Source: an uncultured Bacteroidia bacterium | GTDB taxonomy: Bacteria > Bacteroidota > Bacteroidia > Bacteroidales > UBA932 | Direction of reading: 5' to 3' | Length of the DNA stretch: 64,000 nt | Assembly (NCBI GenBank): GCA_902785065.1 | Contig: CACZXH010000007.1 | Coordinates: forward strand, 186,001-250,000 | Shown: positions 32,325 through 40,131 of the stretch, one piece after another | Layout: every line of letters starts with the position of its first letter | How positions within the stretch are numbered: the stretch's first letter is position 1 | Position numbers and translations under genes: made by a program | Notes under the pieces: generated by a model | The model's input: only the letters and a program-made list of their open reading frames with translations | What the model was told of the DNA's origin: nothing | Database searches by the model: none

Positions 32325-35107
32325 AACAACGTCCAATCGGTAAAGTCAGAGGCGGGCTCTTCGGGCTCGTCTTTCTTTTTCAGCAACGCCGCGGCTTCGC
32401 CGCCTTCGGTGGCGGTGTCGGTGTCGGCAGCCGGCGCCGGTGTCTCGGGCAGCTCCGGAATCTCTTCGTCCAGCTCGATGTCGATGGGCTCTTCCTCCTC
32501 GGGGACAAGGTCGTCCTCAGGCTTGTGGAGCGGTTCGATGAACTCGACGGACTTGAGGTCCAGGCTGCTGCACTTCTTGCCCTTGGCCGCGAGGCCCTTC
32601 TTGGCGATGAACTCCTCGGCGTCGATCACTTCCGCTTCGCGACCTTCCTGGCGTCCGCCGAAAGTGAGTTTCACCTGCGGGTGGAGGTCGTCGGACAGGT
32701 CAATGAGCTTGGATCCCTTGGAATCGGAGATGAAGGAGACGGGCGTGTTGTTGCTCTCGACGAAGCTGAACCGCTTGATATAGTAGGCCTTTGCGGCATT
32801 GTCCCAGTAGAGGACCGTATAGGTGCGGTTCGGGTCCAGCTTGCCGATGCGGATCACGTCACCCTGATACTTGTTTACCAGCTCGTAGTTGGTGGTGTAG
32901 TAAGAGCCGTTGGAGAAGATCGCCAGGACGCGGTCGTTGCCGCTGTACTGTCCGATGTGCTCGCCGCGGCCGTCTTCGTTGAGGCGCTGGATGTCCGGAT
33001 CGTACCAGATGTCCTTCCCTTCGAGGGTGGTGACGCCCTTGGACTTGAGCTGGATCTTCTGGACGGGATACTTCGTGACCAGGTTGCCCCGGGAGGTGCG
33101 GCCCTTGATGGCGAGGGTGGAGAAGTCGTACTCAAGCTGGGACTTCTTGATGCCCTTCTTCGGACGCAGGCTGATCTTGACCGTCTCCGCCTCGCCGTTG
33201 TGGTTCACGCTGAACCACAGGATTTTGGACCCTTCGGCGCCGGTGGTGATGTCATACTCCTTGTCGCGGGTGATGGAGGTGATGGCAAAGCGCTTGGCGT
33301 AATGGACAGAACCTTTGCCGTCGCGGTAAATGACGTTGTAAATGGTGCGGGCGTCGTTCCGGTTGAACACGCCGGCCCATAGGAGGTCCTTCCCGAAGAA
33401 GGCCTTGTCGGCCACCTTGGTCACCCGGTACTTGCCATCCTTGCCGATGACGATGATCTCCGACAGGTCGGAGCAGTCGGCGATGAACTCGGCTCCCTCG
33501 GAATTCTTGAGGCCGATGCCCACGAAGCCTTCCGCGAGGTTCGCGTACAGCTTCGCGTTGTTGTTCACGACCTTGGTCGCAGCGATGGTTTCGAAAGAGG
33601 TAATCTCCGTGAGGCGCGGATGGTCCTTGCCGTACTTTTTCTTGAGGGAACGGAACCAGTCGATGGTGTACTGGGTCAGGTGCTCGAGCTTGTCCCGCAC
33701 GTCCTTCATTTCGTCCTCCAGGGCGTAGATCTTCTCGTCCAGGGCCTTGGTGTCGAACTTGGAGATCTTGCGGACCGGTTTCTCCACGAGCTTCAGGATG
33801 TCATCCATCACGATTTCGCGGTGGAGGAGGTCCTGGTACTGCTTCATCTGCTGGAAGATATCATCGAGCTGCTCTTCCCAGTCGCGCTGGTTCTGCTCCA
33901 GCACCTTGTAGATGCGGTTCTCGAAGAAAATGCGCTCCAGGGAGTCGTAGTGCCACTGGTCCTCCAGTTCGCCGAGTTTGATCTCCAGTTCGCGGCCCAG
34001 AAGCTCGCGGGTGTGGTACGTGTCGTACTCGAGGATGTCGTTGACAGACAGGAACTGCGGCTTGTCTTCCTTGATGACGCAGGCGTTCGGGTTGATGGTG
34101 GTCTCGCAGTCCGTGAAGGCGTACAGGGCGTCGATGGTCTTGTCCGGGGACACGTCGGCCGGGAGGTGGATGATGATCTCCACCTGGTCCGTGGTCATGT
34201 CCTCGATCTTCTTGATCTTGATCTTGCCCTTGTCCTTCGCCTTCAGGATGCTGTCGATGATCATGTGGGAGGTTTTCCCGTAGGGGATCTCCGTGATGGT
34301 GACCGTGCTCTTGTCGATCTTCTCGATACGGGCGCGGATCTTCACCTGGCCGCCCCGGCGGCCGTGGTTGTACTTCGAGCAGTCCGCGAGGCCTCCGGTG
34401 GGGAAGTCGGGATACAGCTCGTAGTCTTCCTCCTTCAGGATGGCGATGGAGGCGTCGATGAGTTCGTTGAAATTATGGGGAAGGATGCGGGACTGCATGC
34501 CCACGGCGATGCCTTCGGTGCCCTGCGCGAGCAGGAGCGGGAAGCGCACCGGGAGCTCGGTCGGCTCCTGGTTGCGGCCGTCGTAGGAAGTCATCCAGTT
34601 GGTGACCTTCGGGTCGAAGATCACTTCCTTGGCGAACTTGGAGAGCCGCGCCTCGATGTATCGGGCCGCGGCGTTGGAGTCGCCGGTGAGGATGTTACCC
34701 CAGTTTCCCTGGCAATCCACCGCGAAGCCCTTCTGGCCCAGTTGCACGAGGGCGCCCAGGATAGATGCGTCGCCGTGCGGGTGGTACTGCATCGCCTGGC
34801 CGACAATGTTCGCCACCTTGGTGTACCGGCCGTCGTCCATCTTGTACATCGCGTGCAGGACGCGGCGCTGGACAGGCTTCAGGCCGTCCACGATGTGCGG
34901 GACGGCACGCTGGAGGATCACGTAGGACGAGTAGTCCAGGAACCAGTCCTTGAACATGCCGGACAGCTTGTACTTCCGGCTGTCGCTACCCAGCAGGCGG
35001 GTGAACTTGCCCGTCGGCTGCGCGTTTTCATCAAGGGCCTGCTCCTCTTCGAGGTTCTGTTCTTCGTCGAGGGGTTCTTCCTGGATATCGTCGAATTCTT
35101 CGCTCAT
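32321..35107 (-). CDS. parC: DNA topoisomerase IV subunit A (ParC)
   Basis: This GyrA/ParC-family subunit cuts and rejoins DNA to decatenate chromosomes. DYSSYVILQRAVPHIVDGLK, MQYHPHGDASI and the active-site Tyr in AAARYIEARLSK are present, followed by a coiled-coil gate and a beta-pinwheel C-terminal domain. The GyrA box is absent, which with the 928-residue length and acidic C-terminal tail points to Bacteroidota ParC rather than GyrA. I chose 35107 (MSEEFDD), 13 bp after the era stop; an ATG at 35131 overlapping era is possible. parE is not in the window. Confidence 0.92.
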   Translation of the reverse strand: MSEEFDDIQEEPLDEEQNLEEEQALDENAQPTGKFTRLLGSDSRKYKLSGMFKDWFLDYSSYVILQRAVPHIVDGLKPVQRRVLHAMYKMDDGRYTKVANIVGQAMQYHPHGDASILGALVQLGQKGFAVDCQGNWGNILTGDSNAAARYIEARLSKFAKEVIFDPKVTNWMTSYDGRNQEPTELPVRFPLLLAQGTEGIAVGMQSRILPHNFNELIDASIAILKEEDYELYPDFPTGGLADCSKYNHGRRGGQVKIRARIEKIDKSTVTITEIPYGKTSHMIIDSILKAKDKGKIKIKKIEDMTTDQVEIIIHLPADVSPDKTIDALYAFTDCETTINPNACVIKEDKPQFLSVNDILEYDTYHTRELLGRELEIKLGELEDQWHYDSLERIFFENRIYKVLEQNQRDWEEQLDDIFQQMKQYQDLLHREIVMDDILKLVEKPVRKISKFDTKALDEKIYALEDEMKDVRDKLEHLTQYTIDWFRSLKKKYGKDHPRLTEITSFETIAATKVVNNNAKLYANLAEGFVGIGLKNSEGAEFIADCSDLSEIIVIGKDGKYRVTKVADKAFFGKDLLWAGVFNRNDARTIYNVIYRDGKGSVHYAKRFAITSITRDKEYDITTGAEGSKILWFSVNHNGEAETVKISLRPKKGIKKSQLEYDFSTLAIKGRTSRGNLVTKYPVQKIQLKSKGVTTLEGKDIWYDPDIQRLNEDGRGEHIGQYSGNDRVLAIFSNGSYYTTNYELVNKYQGDVIRIGKLDPNRTYTVLYWDNAAKAYYIKRFSFVESNNTPVSFISDSKGSKLIDLSDDLHPQVKLTFGGRQEGREAEVIDAEEFIAKKGLAAKGKKCSSLDLKSVEFIEPLHKPEDDLVPEEEEPIDIELDEEIPELPETPAPAADTDTATEGGEAAALLKKKDEPEEPASDFTDWTLF

Positions 35108-35120
35108 GGTAGGTTTCGGT

Positions 35121-36002
35121 TTAGAACTCATACCCGAAACGGCGGAGCTCCTTGCGGGACTCGCGCCAGTCCGGATCCACTTTCACAAACGTGGAGAGGA
35201 AGACCTTCTTCTGGAAGAAATCCTCCATCTCTAGGCGGGCTTCAGTGCCCACCTTCTTCAGGGCCGCGCCCTTCTTGCCGATGATGATGCCTTTCTGGGA
35301 CTCGCGCATCACATAGATGACGGCGCTGATCTCGTAGCGCTCCTCGCCCTCATGGAAAGCTTCGATCTCCACCTGGCAGCTGTAGGGAATCTCCTCGCCG
35401 TAGTTGAGGAAGATCTTCTCCCGCAGGATCTCCGAAGCGAAGAAGCGGAGGTTCTTGTCGGTGAACTGGTCCTTGTCGAACCAGGCCGGGGCTTCCGGAA
35501 GACGGCTGGAAACCGCCTCCAGGATGCTTTCGAGGTTGAACTTCTCCTGGGCCGAAGCCGGAATGATTTCCGCCTTGGGGAGCTTCTCGTGCCACCACTG
35601 CATCAGTTCGACGACCTTCTCCTGCGAGGAAATGTCGATCTTGTTGATGACGAGGACCACGGGGCATTCCACCTTCGCAAGCTTCTCGATGTAGGCCTCG
35701 TTCTTGTCGCCCTTCTCCACCGTGTCGGTGACGTACAGGATGATGTCCGCGTCGCCGATGGCGGTGTCCACGAAGTCCAGCATGCTCTGCTGGAGCCGGT
35801 AGTTGGGCTTCAGGATGCCGGGCGTGTCGGAGTAGACGATCTGGTAGTCCTCGCCGTTGACGATGCCCATGATGCGGTGGCGCGTGGTCTGCGCCTTGGC
35901 GGTCACGATGGACAACTTCTCCCCGACGAGCGCGTTCATCAGGGTGGACTTCCCGACGTTCGGGTTGCCGATGATGTTGACGAATCCTGCCTTGTGTGCC
36001 AT
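35121..36002 (-). CDS. era: GTPase Era
   Basis: Era (293 residues) is a ribosome-biogenesis GTPase that binds the 3' end of 16S rRNA. G1 GNPNVGKST, G3 DTPG, G4 NKID and the C-terminal KH domain with GIIIGKKGAALKKVGTEAR are all present. It overlaps the preceding pseudouridine synthase in TAATG and precedes parC. Confidence 0.97.
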   Translation of the reverse strand: MAHKAGFVNIIGNPNVGKSTLMNALVGEKLSIVTAKAQTTRHRIMGIVNGEDYQIVYSDTPGILKPNYRLQQSMLDFVDTAIGDADIILYVTDTVEKGDKNEAYIEKLAKVECPVVLVINKIDISSQEKVVELMQWWHEKLPKAEIIPASAQEKFNLESILEAVSSRLPEAPAWFDKDQFTDKNLRFFASEILREKIFLNYGEEIPYSCQVEIEAFHEGEERYEISAVIYVMRESQKGIIIGKKGAALKKVGTEARLEMEDFFQKKVFLSTFVKVDPDWRESRKELRRFGYEF

Positions 36003-37192
36003 TATACGTACGCCCCCATCTTCAGGATGTTCACCTCGCCCTCGGTCAGGTAGCGCCAGTCGCCCTTCTTGAGGCCCTTCTTGGTGAGGCCGGCGAAATA
36101 GACGCGGTCCAGGGCCTTCACTTCATAGCCCATGGACTCGAAGATGCGGCGGACGATCCGGTTCTTGCCGGAGTGGATCTCAATGCCCAGCTGGCGGTGG
36201 TCGCGGGCATCGATGTACTCGAGCTCATCGGCGGCGACGACGCCGTCCGTCAGCTCGATGCCGGCCAGCACCTTCTCCTTGTCCTCCTCGGCGAGGGGGT
36301 GGTCCAGGACGACCTGGTAGATCTTCTTCTTGTTGTAGGACGGGTGGGTCAGGCGCTCGGCCATCTCGCCGTCATTGGTGAACATCAGCACGCCGGTGGT
36401 GTTCTTGTCCAGGCGGCCGACCGGGAATACACGCGTCGGGCAGCCCTTGAGAATGTCCATGACGGTCTTTTCAGCGTGCGGGTCGCTGGCGGTGGTGACG
36501 TAACCCTTGGGCTTGTTCATCACGATGTACACTTTCTCCTCGCCCTTGAGACGCTCGCCGTTGAAGCGGATGTCGTCGGTGAGGACGTTGACTTTGGTGC
36601 CGAGTTCGGTGACGACCTCGCCGTTTACGGTGACGACACCGCTCTGGATGAGCGTGTCGGCCTCTCTGCGGGAGCAGACGCCGGAATTGGCGATGTACTT
36701 GTTCAGGCGGACGACCTCCTTGATCGGGGTCTTCGCGGTATCGTCGTCAGACCAGGCGTTGCCGCTCACCTGCGGCTTGCGGCTGAGCATGGCGCTCATA
36801 CCGGCGTCGGCCTCGGAACGCTTGCCCATGGGTTTGCGGCCGCGGGCCGGACCCGGCTTCGCGCCGAAAGACGGCTTGCCGTAACCGGACTTGCGGGGCT
36901 GTTCGCCATAAGGCTTCTCGCCGTACGGCCTGTCACTGCGCGGCTTGCTGCCATACGGCTTGCGCTCGCCGTACGGGCGCTCGCCCTGCGGACGGTCACC
37001 GTAGGTGCGGTGCTCGCCCTGCGGGCGGCCCTCGCCGTACGCTTTGTGTTCTCCATAGCTCCGGCGTTCACCCTGCGGACGGGCCGGACGGGCGCCATAG
37101 GCGCGCTGCGGCTGCTGGTCCGAATCAAAGGAACGGCTGGTGCTGTAATCTTCCCGATGTGGGCGGTATGGTTCTAAAGTGATAAAAATCAA
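36002..37192 (-). CDS. RsuA/RluB-type pseudouridine synthase with low-complexity N-terminus
   Basis: The catalytic half has an S4 domain (RLNKYIANSGVCSRREADTL) and the pseudouridylate synthase core with catalytic Asp in PVGRLDKNTTGVLMF, ending KALDRVYFAGLTKKGL. RluB modifies 23S U2605; RsuA modifies 16S U516; the sequence does not decide between them. The first 130 residues are repeats of YGE, PQGER and KPYG units, a basic low-complexity tail common in Bacteroidota homologues. No ATG precedes this tail; the only in-frame start is TTG at 37192, directly after a terminator-like hairpin. If the tail is not translated, starts near 36830 remain. Confidence 0.88.
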   Translation of the reverse strand: MIFITLEPYRPHREDYSTSRSFDSDQQPQRAYGARPARPQGERRSYGEHKAYGEGRPQGEHRTYGDRPQGERPYGERKPYGSKPRSDRPYGEKPYGEQPRKSGYGKPSFGAKPGPARGRKPMGKRSEADAGMSAMLSRKPQVSGNAWSDDDTAKTPIKEVVRLNKYIANSGVCSRREADTLIQSGVVTVNGEVVTELGTKVNVLTDDIRFNGERLKGEEKVYIVMNKPKGYVTTASDPHAEKTVMDILKGCPTRVFPVGRLDKNTTGVLMFTNDGEMAERLTHPSYNKKKIYQVVLDHPLAEEDKEKVLAGIELTDGVVAADELEYIDARDHRQLGIEIHSGKNRIVRRIFESMGYEVKALDRVYFAGLTKKGLKKGDWRYLTEGEVNILKMGAYV

Positions 37193-37207
37193 TGACTCAC
37201 GTCATTG
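37190..37207 (-). terminator. Terminator-like hairpin after tonB
   Basis: The minus strand reads CAATGAC-GTGA-GTCATTG followed by ATTTTTAT: a 7-bp stem with a T-rich tail, 24 bases after the tonB stop. The pseudouridine synthase TTG start is the last triplet of the stem. Confidence 0.55.
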
Positions 37208-37230
37208 TTGGGATAAGGTGTTGCTTTTCT

Positions 37231-38022
37231 TTACTGCAGTTTGAAAATGTAGGTGATCGTGCCGGTCTGGACAACGGGCGCATCCGCCTTGGTGTTGAAG
37301 TGGGCCTTCATCGCCGCATTGCGGGCGGCATTCCAGAGGCCGGTGTCGGTGACCGTGGTCCCTTCCACGCCCGGGACGGCTTCCGTCACGTTGCCGTACT
37401 GGTCCACCTTGACCCGGACGACGACGGTGCCTTCGAGCTGGGCGTTGTAGGAGGGCCGGGGCAGGGAGCCGACTACGTTGCGGCCGCTCAGATGCGCGTT
37501 GGCATTGCCCTGGGTGCGTCCTTCCTTCGTGTTACCGTCCGGCTCGCCGGCCTTGAAACCTTCGCGGGCCTCGGCCGCGCCGTGCGGCGCCGTAGCCTTG
37601 TCGTCCTGCTGGCTCATGCCGGGGAACGAGGCGCGGGGATCCAGTTTCGGCTCTTCCTTCTTCGGAGGCGCGGGAACTTCCACGTCGCCATGGCCGTTCT
37701 CCTTCGCCGCCGGCGTGCGGTTGGGCCGGTCGTTCACGTGGGGCGACTCCGCCTTCTGCACCAGCTCGACGGGCTGGGTGGGATCCGTCTCCTCCGCCTG
37801 GGGCTGCCGGCCGACCTTGGCGTCGACGGGCGTCTCTTCCTCCAGGATCTCCTCCTCGAAGTCGATGAGGAAACTGGTCTCCGGCGGCGGGGGATCCAGG
37901 TACTTCAGCCCCGCGGTCAGGCAGAAGACGAGGGCCACGACGTGGATGAGCACGGTGGCCGCAAGACCCGTCAGGCGGGCCCGCTTGTCCTCAGTCTGTC
38001 TGGAGCGGAGATACGGCTGCAT
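37231..38022 (-). CDS. TonB-family energy transducer
   Basis: This 263-residue bitopic protein has a cytoplasmic basic start, a membrane helix (about 18-40), a Pro/Glu-rich periplasmic spacer and a C-terminal TonB-like fold (PRPSYNAQLEGTVVVRVKVD ... FNTKADAPVVQTGTITYIF). It transmits proton-motive force from ExbBD to outer-membrane transporters. It follows exbB-exbD directly. Confidence 0.88.
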   Translation of the reverse strand: MQPYLRSRQTEDKRARLTGLAATVLIHVVALVFCLTAGLKYLDPPPPETSFLIDFEEEILEEETPVDAKVGRQPQAEETDPTQPVELVQKAESPHVNDRPNRTPAAKENGHGDVEVPAPPKKEEPKLDPRASFPGMSQQDDKATAPHGAAEAREGFKAGEPDGNTKEGRTQGNANAHLSGRNVVGSLPRPSYNAQLEGTVVVRVKVDQYGNVTEAVPGVEGTTVTDTGLWNAARNAAMKAHFNTKADAPVVQTGTITYIFKLQ

Positions 38023-38025
38023 CGC

Positions 38026-38436
38026 TTATTCGGGCTGGGTCGCCAGGATGACCTTGTAGTGGTTCCGCTTGGCGATGTTCATGATACCGACGATTTCGCC
38101 CACAGGGACGCTCTGGTCGGAGAAGATGGAGAAGGTCGGGTCCTCTTCGCCCGACAGGAGCTCGATGAGCCCGTCCTCCACTTCCTCGTAGGAGGCCGGA
38201 TTCCGGTCTCCGTTGATGTGGTAGGTGTAGGTGTCGTCGCCCCAGTCCTTGATGCTGACGCTCACGGTGGCCTTGGCCCCGATCTGGCCCGTGCTCTTCG
38301 GGAGGAGGAGCTTGAGGGCGTTCGGGTTGATCAGGGTTGAGGTCACGAGGAAGAAGATCAGCAGCAGGAACACGATATCCGTCATCGAGGATACCGAGAA
38401 CGACGCGTCCACCTTCGTGTTTCTCTTGAGTGCCAT
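38026..38436 (-). CDS. exbD: ExbD/TolR-family biopolymer transport protein
   Basis: This 136-residue protein has a single membrane helix carrying the functional Asp in SSMTDIVFLLLIFFLVTS, then a periplasmic domain ending in KRNHYKVILATQ. With the ExbB homologue upstream it forms the proton channel of the TonB system. It lies three bases from both neighbours. Confidence 0.92.
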   Translation of the reverse strand: MALKRNTKVDASFSVSSMTDIVFLLLIFFLVTSTLINPNALKLLLPKSTGQIGAKATVSVSIKDWGDDTYTYHINGDRNPASYEEVEDGLIELLSGEEDPTFSIFSDQSVPVGEIVGIMNIAKRNHYKVILATQPE

Positions 38437-38439
38437 AGA

Positions 38440-39165
38440 CTATTCTTCTCCGGGTTCGTGAAGGACGATGTCGATGAACTGCATCGTGGAGCTCTCCATC
38501 TTGTACACCAGGTTGGAGACCTTGGAGGTGAGCCAGTTGTAGCCGAAGTAAGCGATGATGCCCACGACGAGACCGCCCACGGTGGTGAGCATCGCGGTGT
38601 AGATACCGTCGCTGAGGAGGGTGATGTCGATGTTGTTGCCGGCCTTGGACATGTTGAAGAAGGCCTTGACCATACCCAGCACGGTGCCGAGGAAACCGAT
38701 CATCGGGGCGCCGCCGGCGATGGAGGCGAGGATCGGGAGACCCTTCTCCAGGCGGGAGACCTCCACGTTGCCGGTGTTCTCGATGGCGGACTGGATGTCG
38801 GCCATCGGACGGCCCAGGCGGTGGATGCCGGTCTCGACCATGCGGGCGACCGGATTGTCATACTTGCGGCAGAGGGTAACGGCCGACTTGGTCTTGCCCG
38901 CGTTCATGTAGTCGCGGATGTCGTTCATGAAGTTGCCGTCGATCTTGGAGGCCTTGTTCAGGGTCCACCACTTCCATCCGATGATGTAGATGGCGACGAT
39001 CGAGAGGGCGAGGAGGACCCACATCAGGGGACCGCCCATCGTGAACATCGAGAAGAGGCTCTCGCTCATCTGGGTAGGCTGCGCGGCCGGGGTCGCGGTG
39101 ACCTGCTCCAGGGCCTCTCCGGCGGCCTGGACCAGCGTGTCTGTCTGCAAAAGGTTGAAAAGCAT
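38440..39165 (-). CDS. exbB: ExbB/TolQ-family proton channel protein
   Basis: This 241-residue MotA/TolQ/ExbB protein has a membrane helix at about 45-65 and two more in the conserved C-terminal part (ILASIAGGAPMIGFLGTVLGMVKAFF and GIYTAMLTTVGGLVVGIIAYFGYN, written here as separate helices). It is first in the exbB-exbD-tonB operon; a TATCTTTG box lies 70 bases upstream. Confidence 0.92.
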   Translation of the reverse strand: MLFNLLQTDTLVQAAGEALEQVTATPAAQPTQMSESLFSMFTMGGPLMWVLLALSIVAIYIIGWKWWTLNKASKIDGNFMNDIRDYMNAGKTKSAVTLCRKYDNPVARMVETGIHRLGRPMADIQSAIENTGNVEVSRLEKGLPILASIAGGAPMIGFLGTVLGMVKAFFNMSKAGNNIDITLLSDGIYTAMLTTVGGLVVGIIAYFGYNWLTSKVSNLVYKMESSTMQFIDIVLHEPGEE

Positions 39166-39234
39166 ATTCGTTTGTTTTATCGTATTTTCAGGGGTTTTCG
39201 CACGCGTTTAGCGCACGCGTACGCAATCAACCTA

Positions 39235-39242
39235 CAAAGATA
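39235..39242 (-). promoter_or_regulatory. exbB operon promoter -7 box
   Basis: The minus strand reads TATCTTTG. The leader of about 65 bases between here and the exbB ATG contains two CACGCGT repeats (39201-39207, 39214-39220) of unknown significance. Confidence 0.5.
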
Positions 39243-39265
39243 CAAATTTTATTCCGAAAAACCTT

Positions 39266-39300
39266 GCCATTTCGACCAAGCGAAGCGCGTGGAGAAATCT
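39266..39300. repeat. Palindromic repeat, family B, diverged copy
   Basis: CCATTTCGACC ... GGAGAAATCT keeps both ends of family B with an expanded centre. It lies between the exbB promoter and the displaced 53-bp repeat, in a 386-bp stretch (39166-39551) that holds no intact gene. Confidence 0.65.
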
Positions 39301-39301
39301 C

Positions 39302-39354
39302 TTATTCCGGCAGGTCGGCGAGCTTGAGGAAGGCGGCGCGGAGGGAGCGCACCT
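39302..39354. repeat. 53-bp direct repeat, outer copy of the pcrA 3' end
   Basis: It is identical over 53 bases to 40079-40131, which is the stop codon and last 17 codons of pcrA. Identity stops at both edges. The pair brackets an M64 remnant and the DUF3237 gene. Confidence 0.9.
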
Positions 39355-39529
39355 CTGCCTGACCGGCCTGTACCGCCCGACCGAGGAAAGTATCATGTTC
39401 ACGAACAAGGGCCAGTACAACGCCCCGTCCCGCGAAGCCATCTACTACCGTATCCACAAGCTGGCCTACGGAGCCTCCTGGAAATACGACTACGAGACCT
39501 TCGTCTCCTGGGACGCGAAGAACCGGTAA
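39341..39529 (+). pseudogene. Remnant of an M64-type (IgA) metallopeptidase C-terminus
   Basis: A frame without a start codon, closed by TAA at 39527-39529, reads EGAHLCLTGLYRPTEESIMF, then continues through NAPSREAIYYRIHKLAYG and YDYETFVSWDAKNR. This matches my memory of the end of Bacteroidales M64 peptidases. The metal-binding HExxH part is missing. The fragment starts within the 53-bp repeat, so it is probably a fusion junction left by recombination. It is not expected to be expressed. Confidence 0.65.
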
Positions 39530-39551
39530 AAGTGAATGGGTATCTTGGATC

Positions 39552-40067
39552 CTACAGCTGTCGCTGGCTGGCTGTGGGATCCAGGCCGGCCGGCGGGCAG
39601 TAGATCCGGATCGTCAGGCCGCCGGCGCTGAAGTCGAGCTGGCCGAGGAGGGTGGCTGTGTTCAGGAAGGAGAGGGCCTTGCTGTCCGTGACGATGAACG
39701 GGTGCGTGAAGGGCTCGCGCATGTCGCCGTTGTTCTCGATGAAAATGTGGCAGTCGGCGCCGGTCAGGTCCTTGCCCACCAGCATGTAGCGGGCGGATAG
39801 CGTCCGGCCGGAAGGCTTGCCCACCTGGGTGTCGACCCCGGTCGGGAGCACCTCGCCCTTGAAATTGGCGCAGTCCACGCTGCCGGCGAAGGGGATCATG
39901 GTCACGGACACGGAATCGGCCATCACGGTCTGGGCGCCTTTGATGTCGATCTGGATGGTGAGCACTTCCTGGTAGCCGGGAGGGACTTCCGGCCTACGGA
40001 GAGGACCCTGGGCGAGGGCGCAAGCGCACAGCGCGGCGAGCGCAAGAGAAACAATCAGTCTTTTCAT
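39552..40067 (-). CDS. DUF3237 domain protein with signal peptide
   Basis: A 171-residue protein with an N-terminal signal (MKRLIVSLALAALCACALA). The body has the DUF3237 pattern: FKGEVLPTGVDTQVGKPSGR, LSARYML, HIFIENNGD, then a ...FLNTATLLGQLDF ... LTIRIY end. The family's biochemical role is unknown. It follows pcrA by 11 bp on the same strand but lies within the segment bounded by 53-bp repeats of the pcrA 3' end, which suggests it arrived by insertion. Confidence 0.75.
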   Translation of the reverse strand: MKRLIVSLALAALCACALAQGPLRRPEVPPGYQEVLTIQIDIKGAQTVMADSVSVTMIPFAGSVDCANFKGEVLPTGVDTQVGKPSGRTLSARYMLVGKDLTGADCHIFIENNGDMREPFTHPFIVTDSKALSFLNTATLLGQLDFSAGGLTIRIYCPPAGLDPTASQRQL

Positions 40068-40078
40068 AATCTTGGATT

Positions 40079-40131
40079 TTATTCCGGCAGGTCGGCGAGC
40101 TTGAGGAAGGCGGCGCGGAGGGAGCGCACCT
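40079..40131. repeat. 53-bp direct repeat, inner copy (functional pcrA 3' end)
   Basis: It starts exactly at the pcrA stop codon and includes the last 17 codons. It matches 39302-39354 without mismatch. Confidence 0.9.

Noticed and set aside
36830-37130. Tandem repeat tract that could be a regulatory or phase-variable array
   Set aside because: It is an in-frame YGE/PQGER coding tract of degenerate units; no homogeneous repeat unit prone to slippage.
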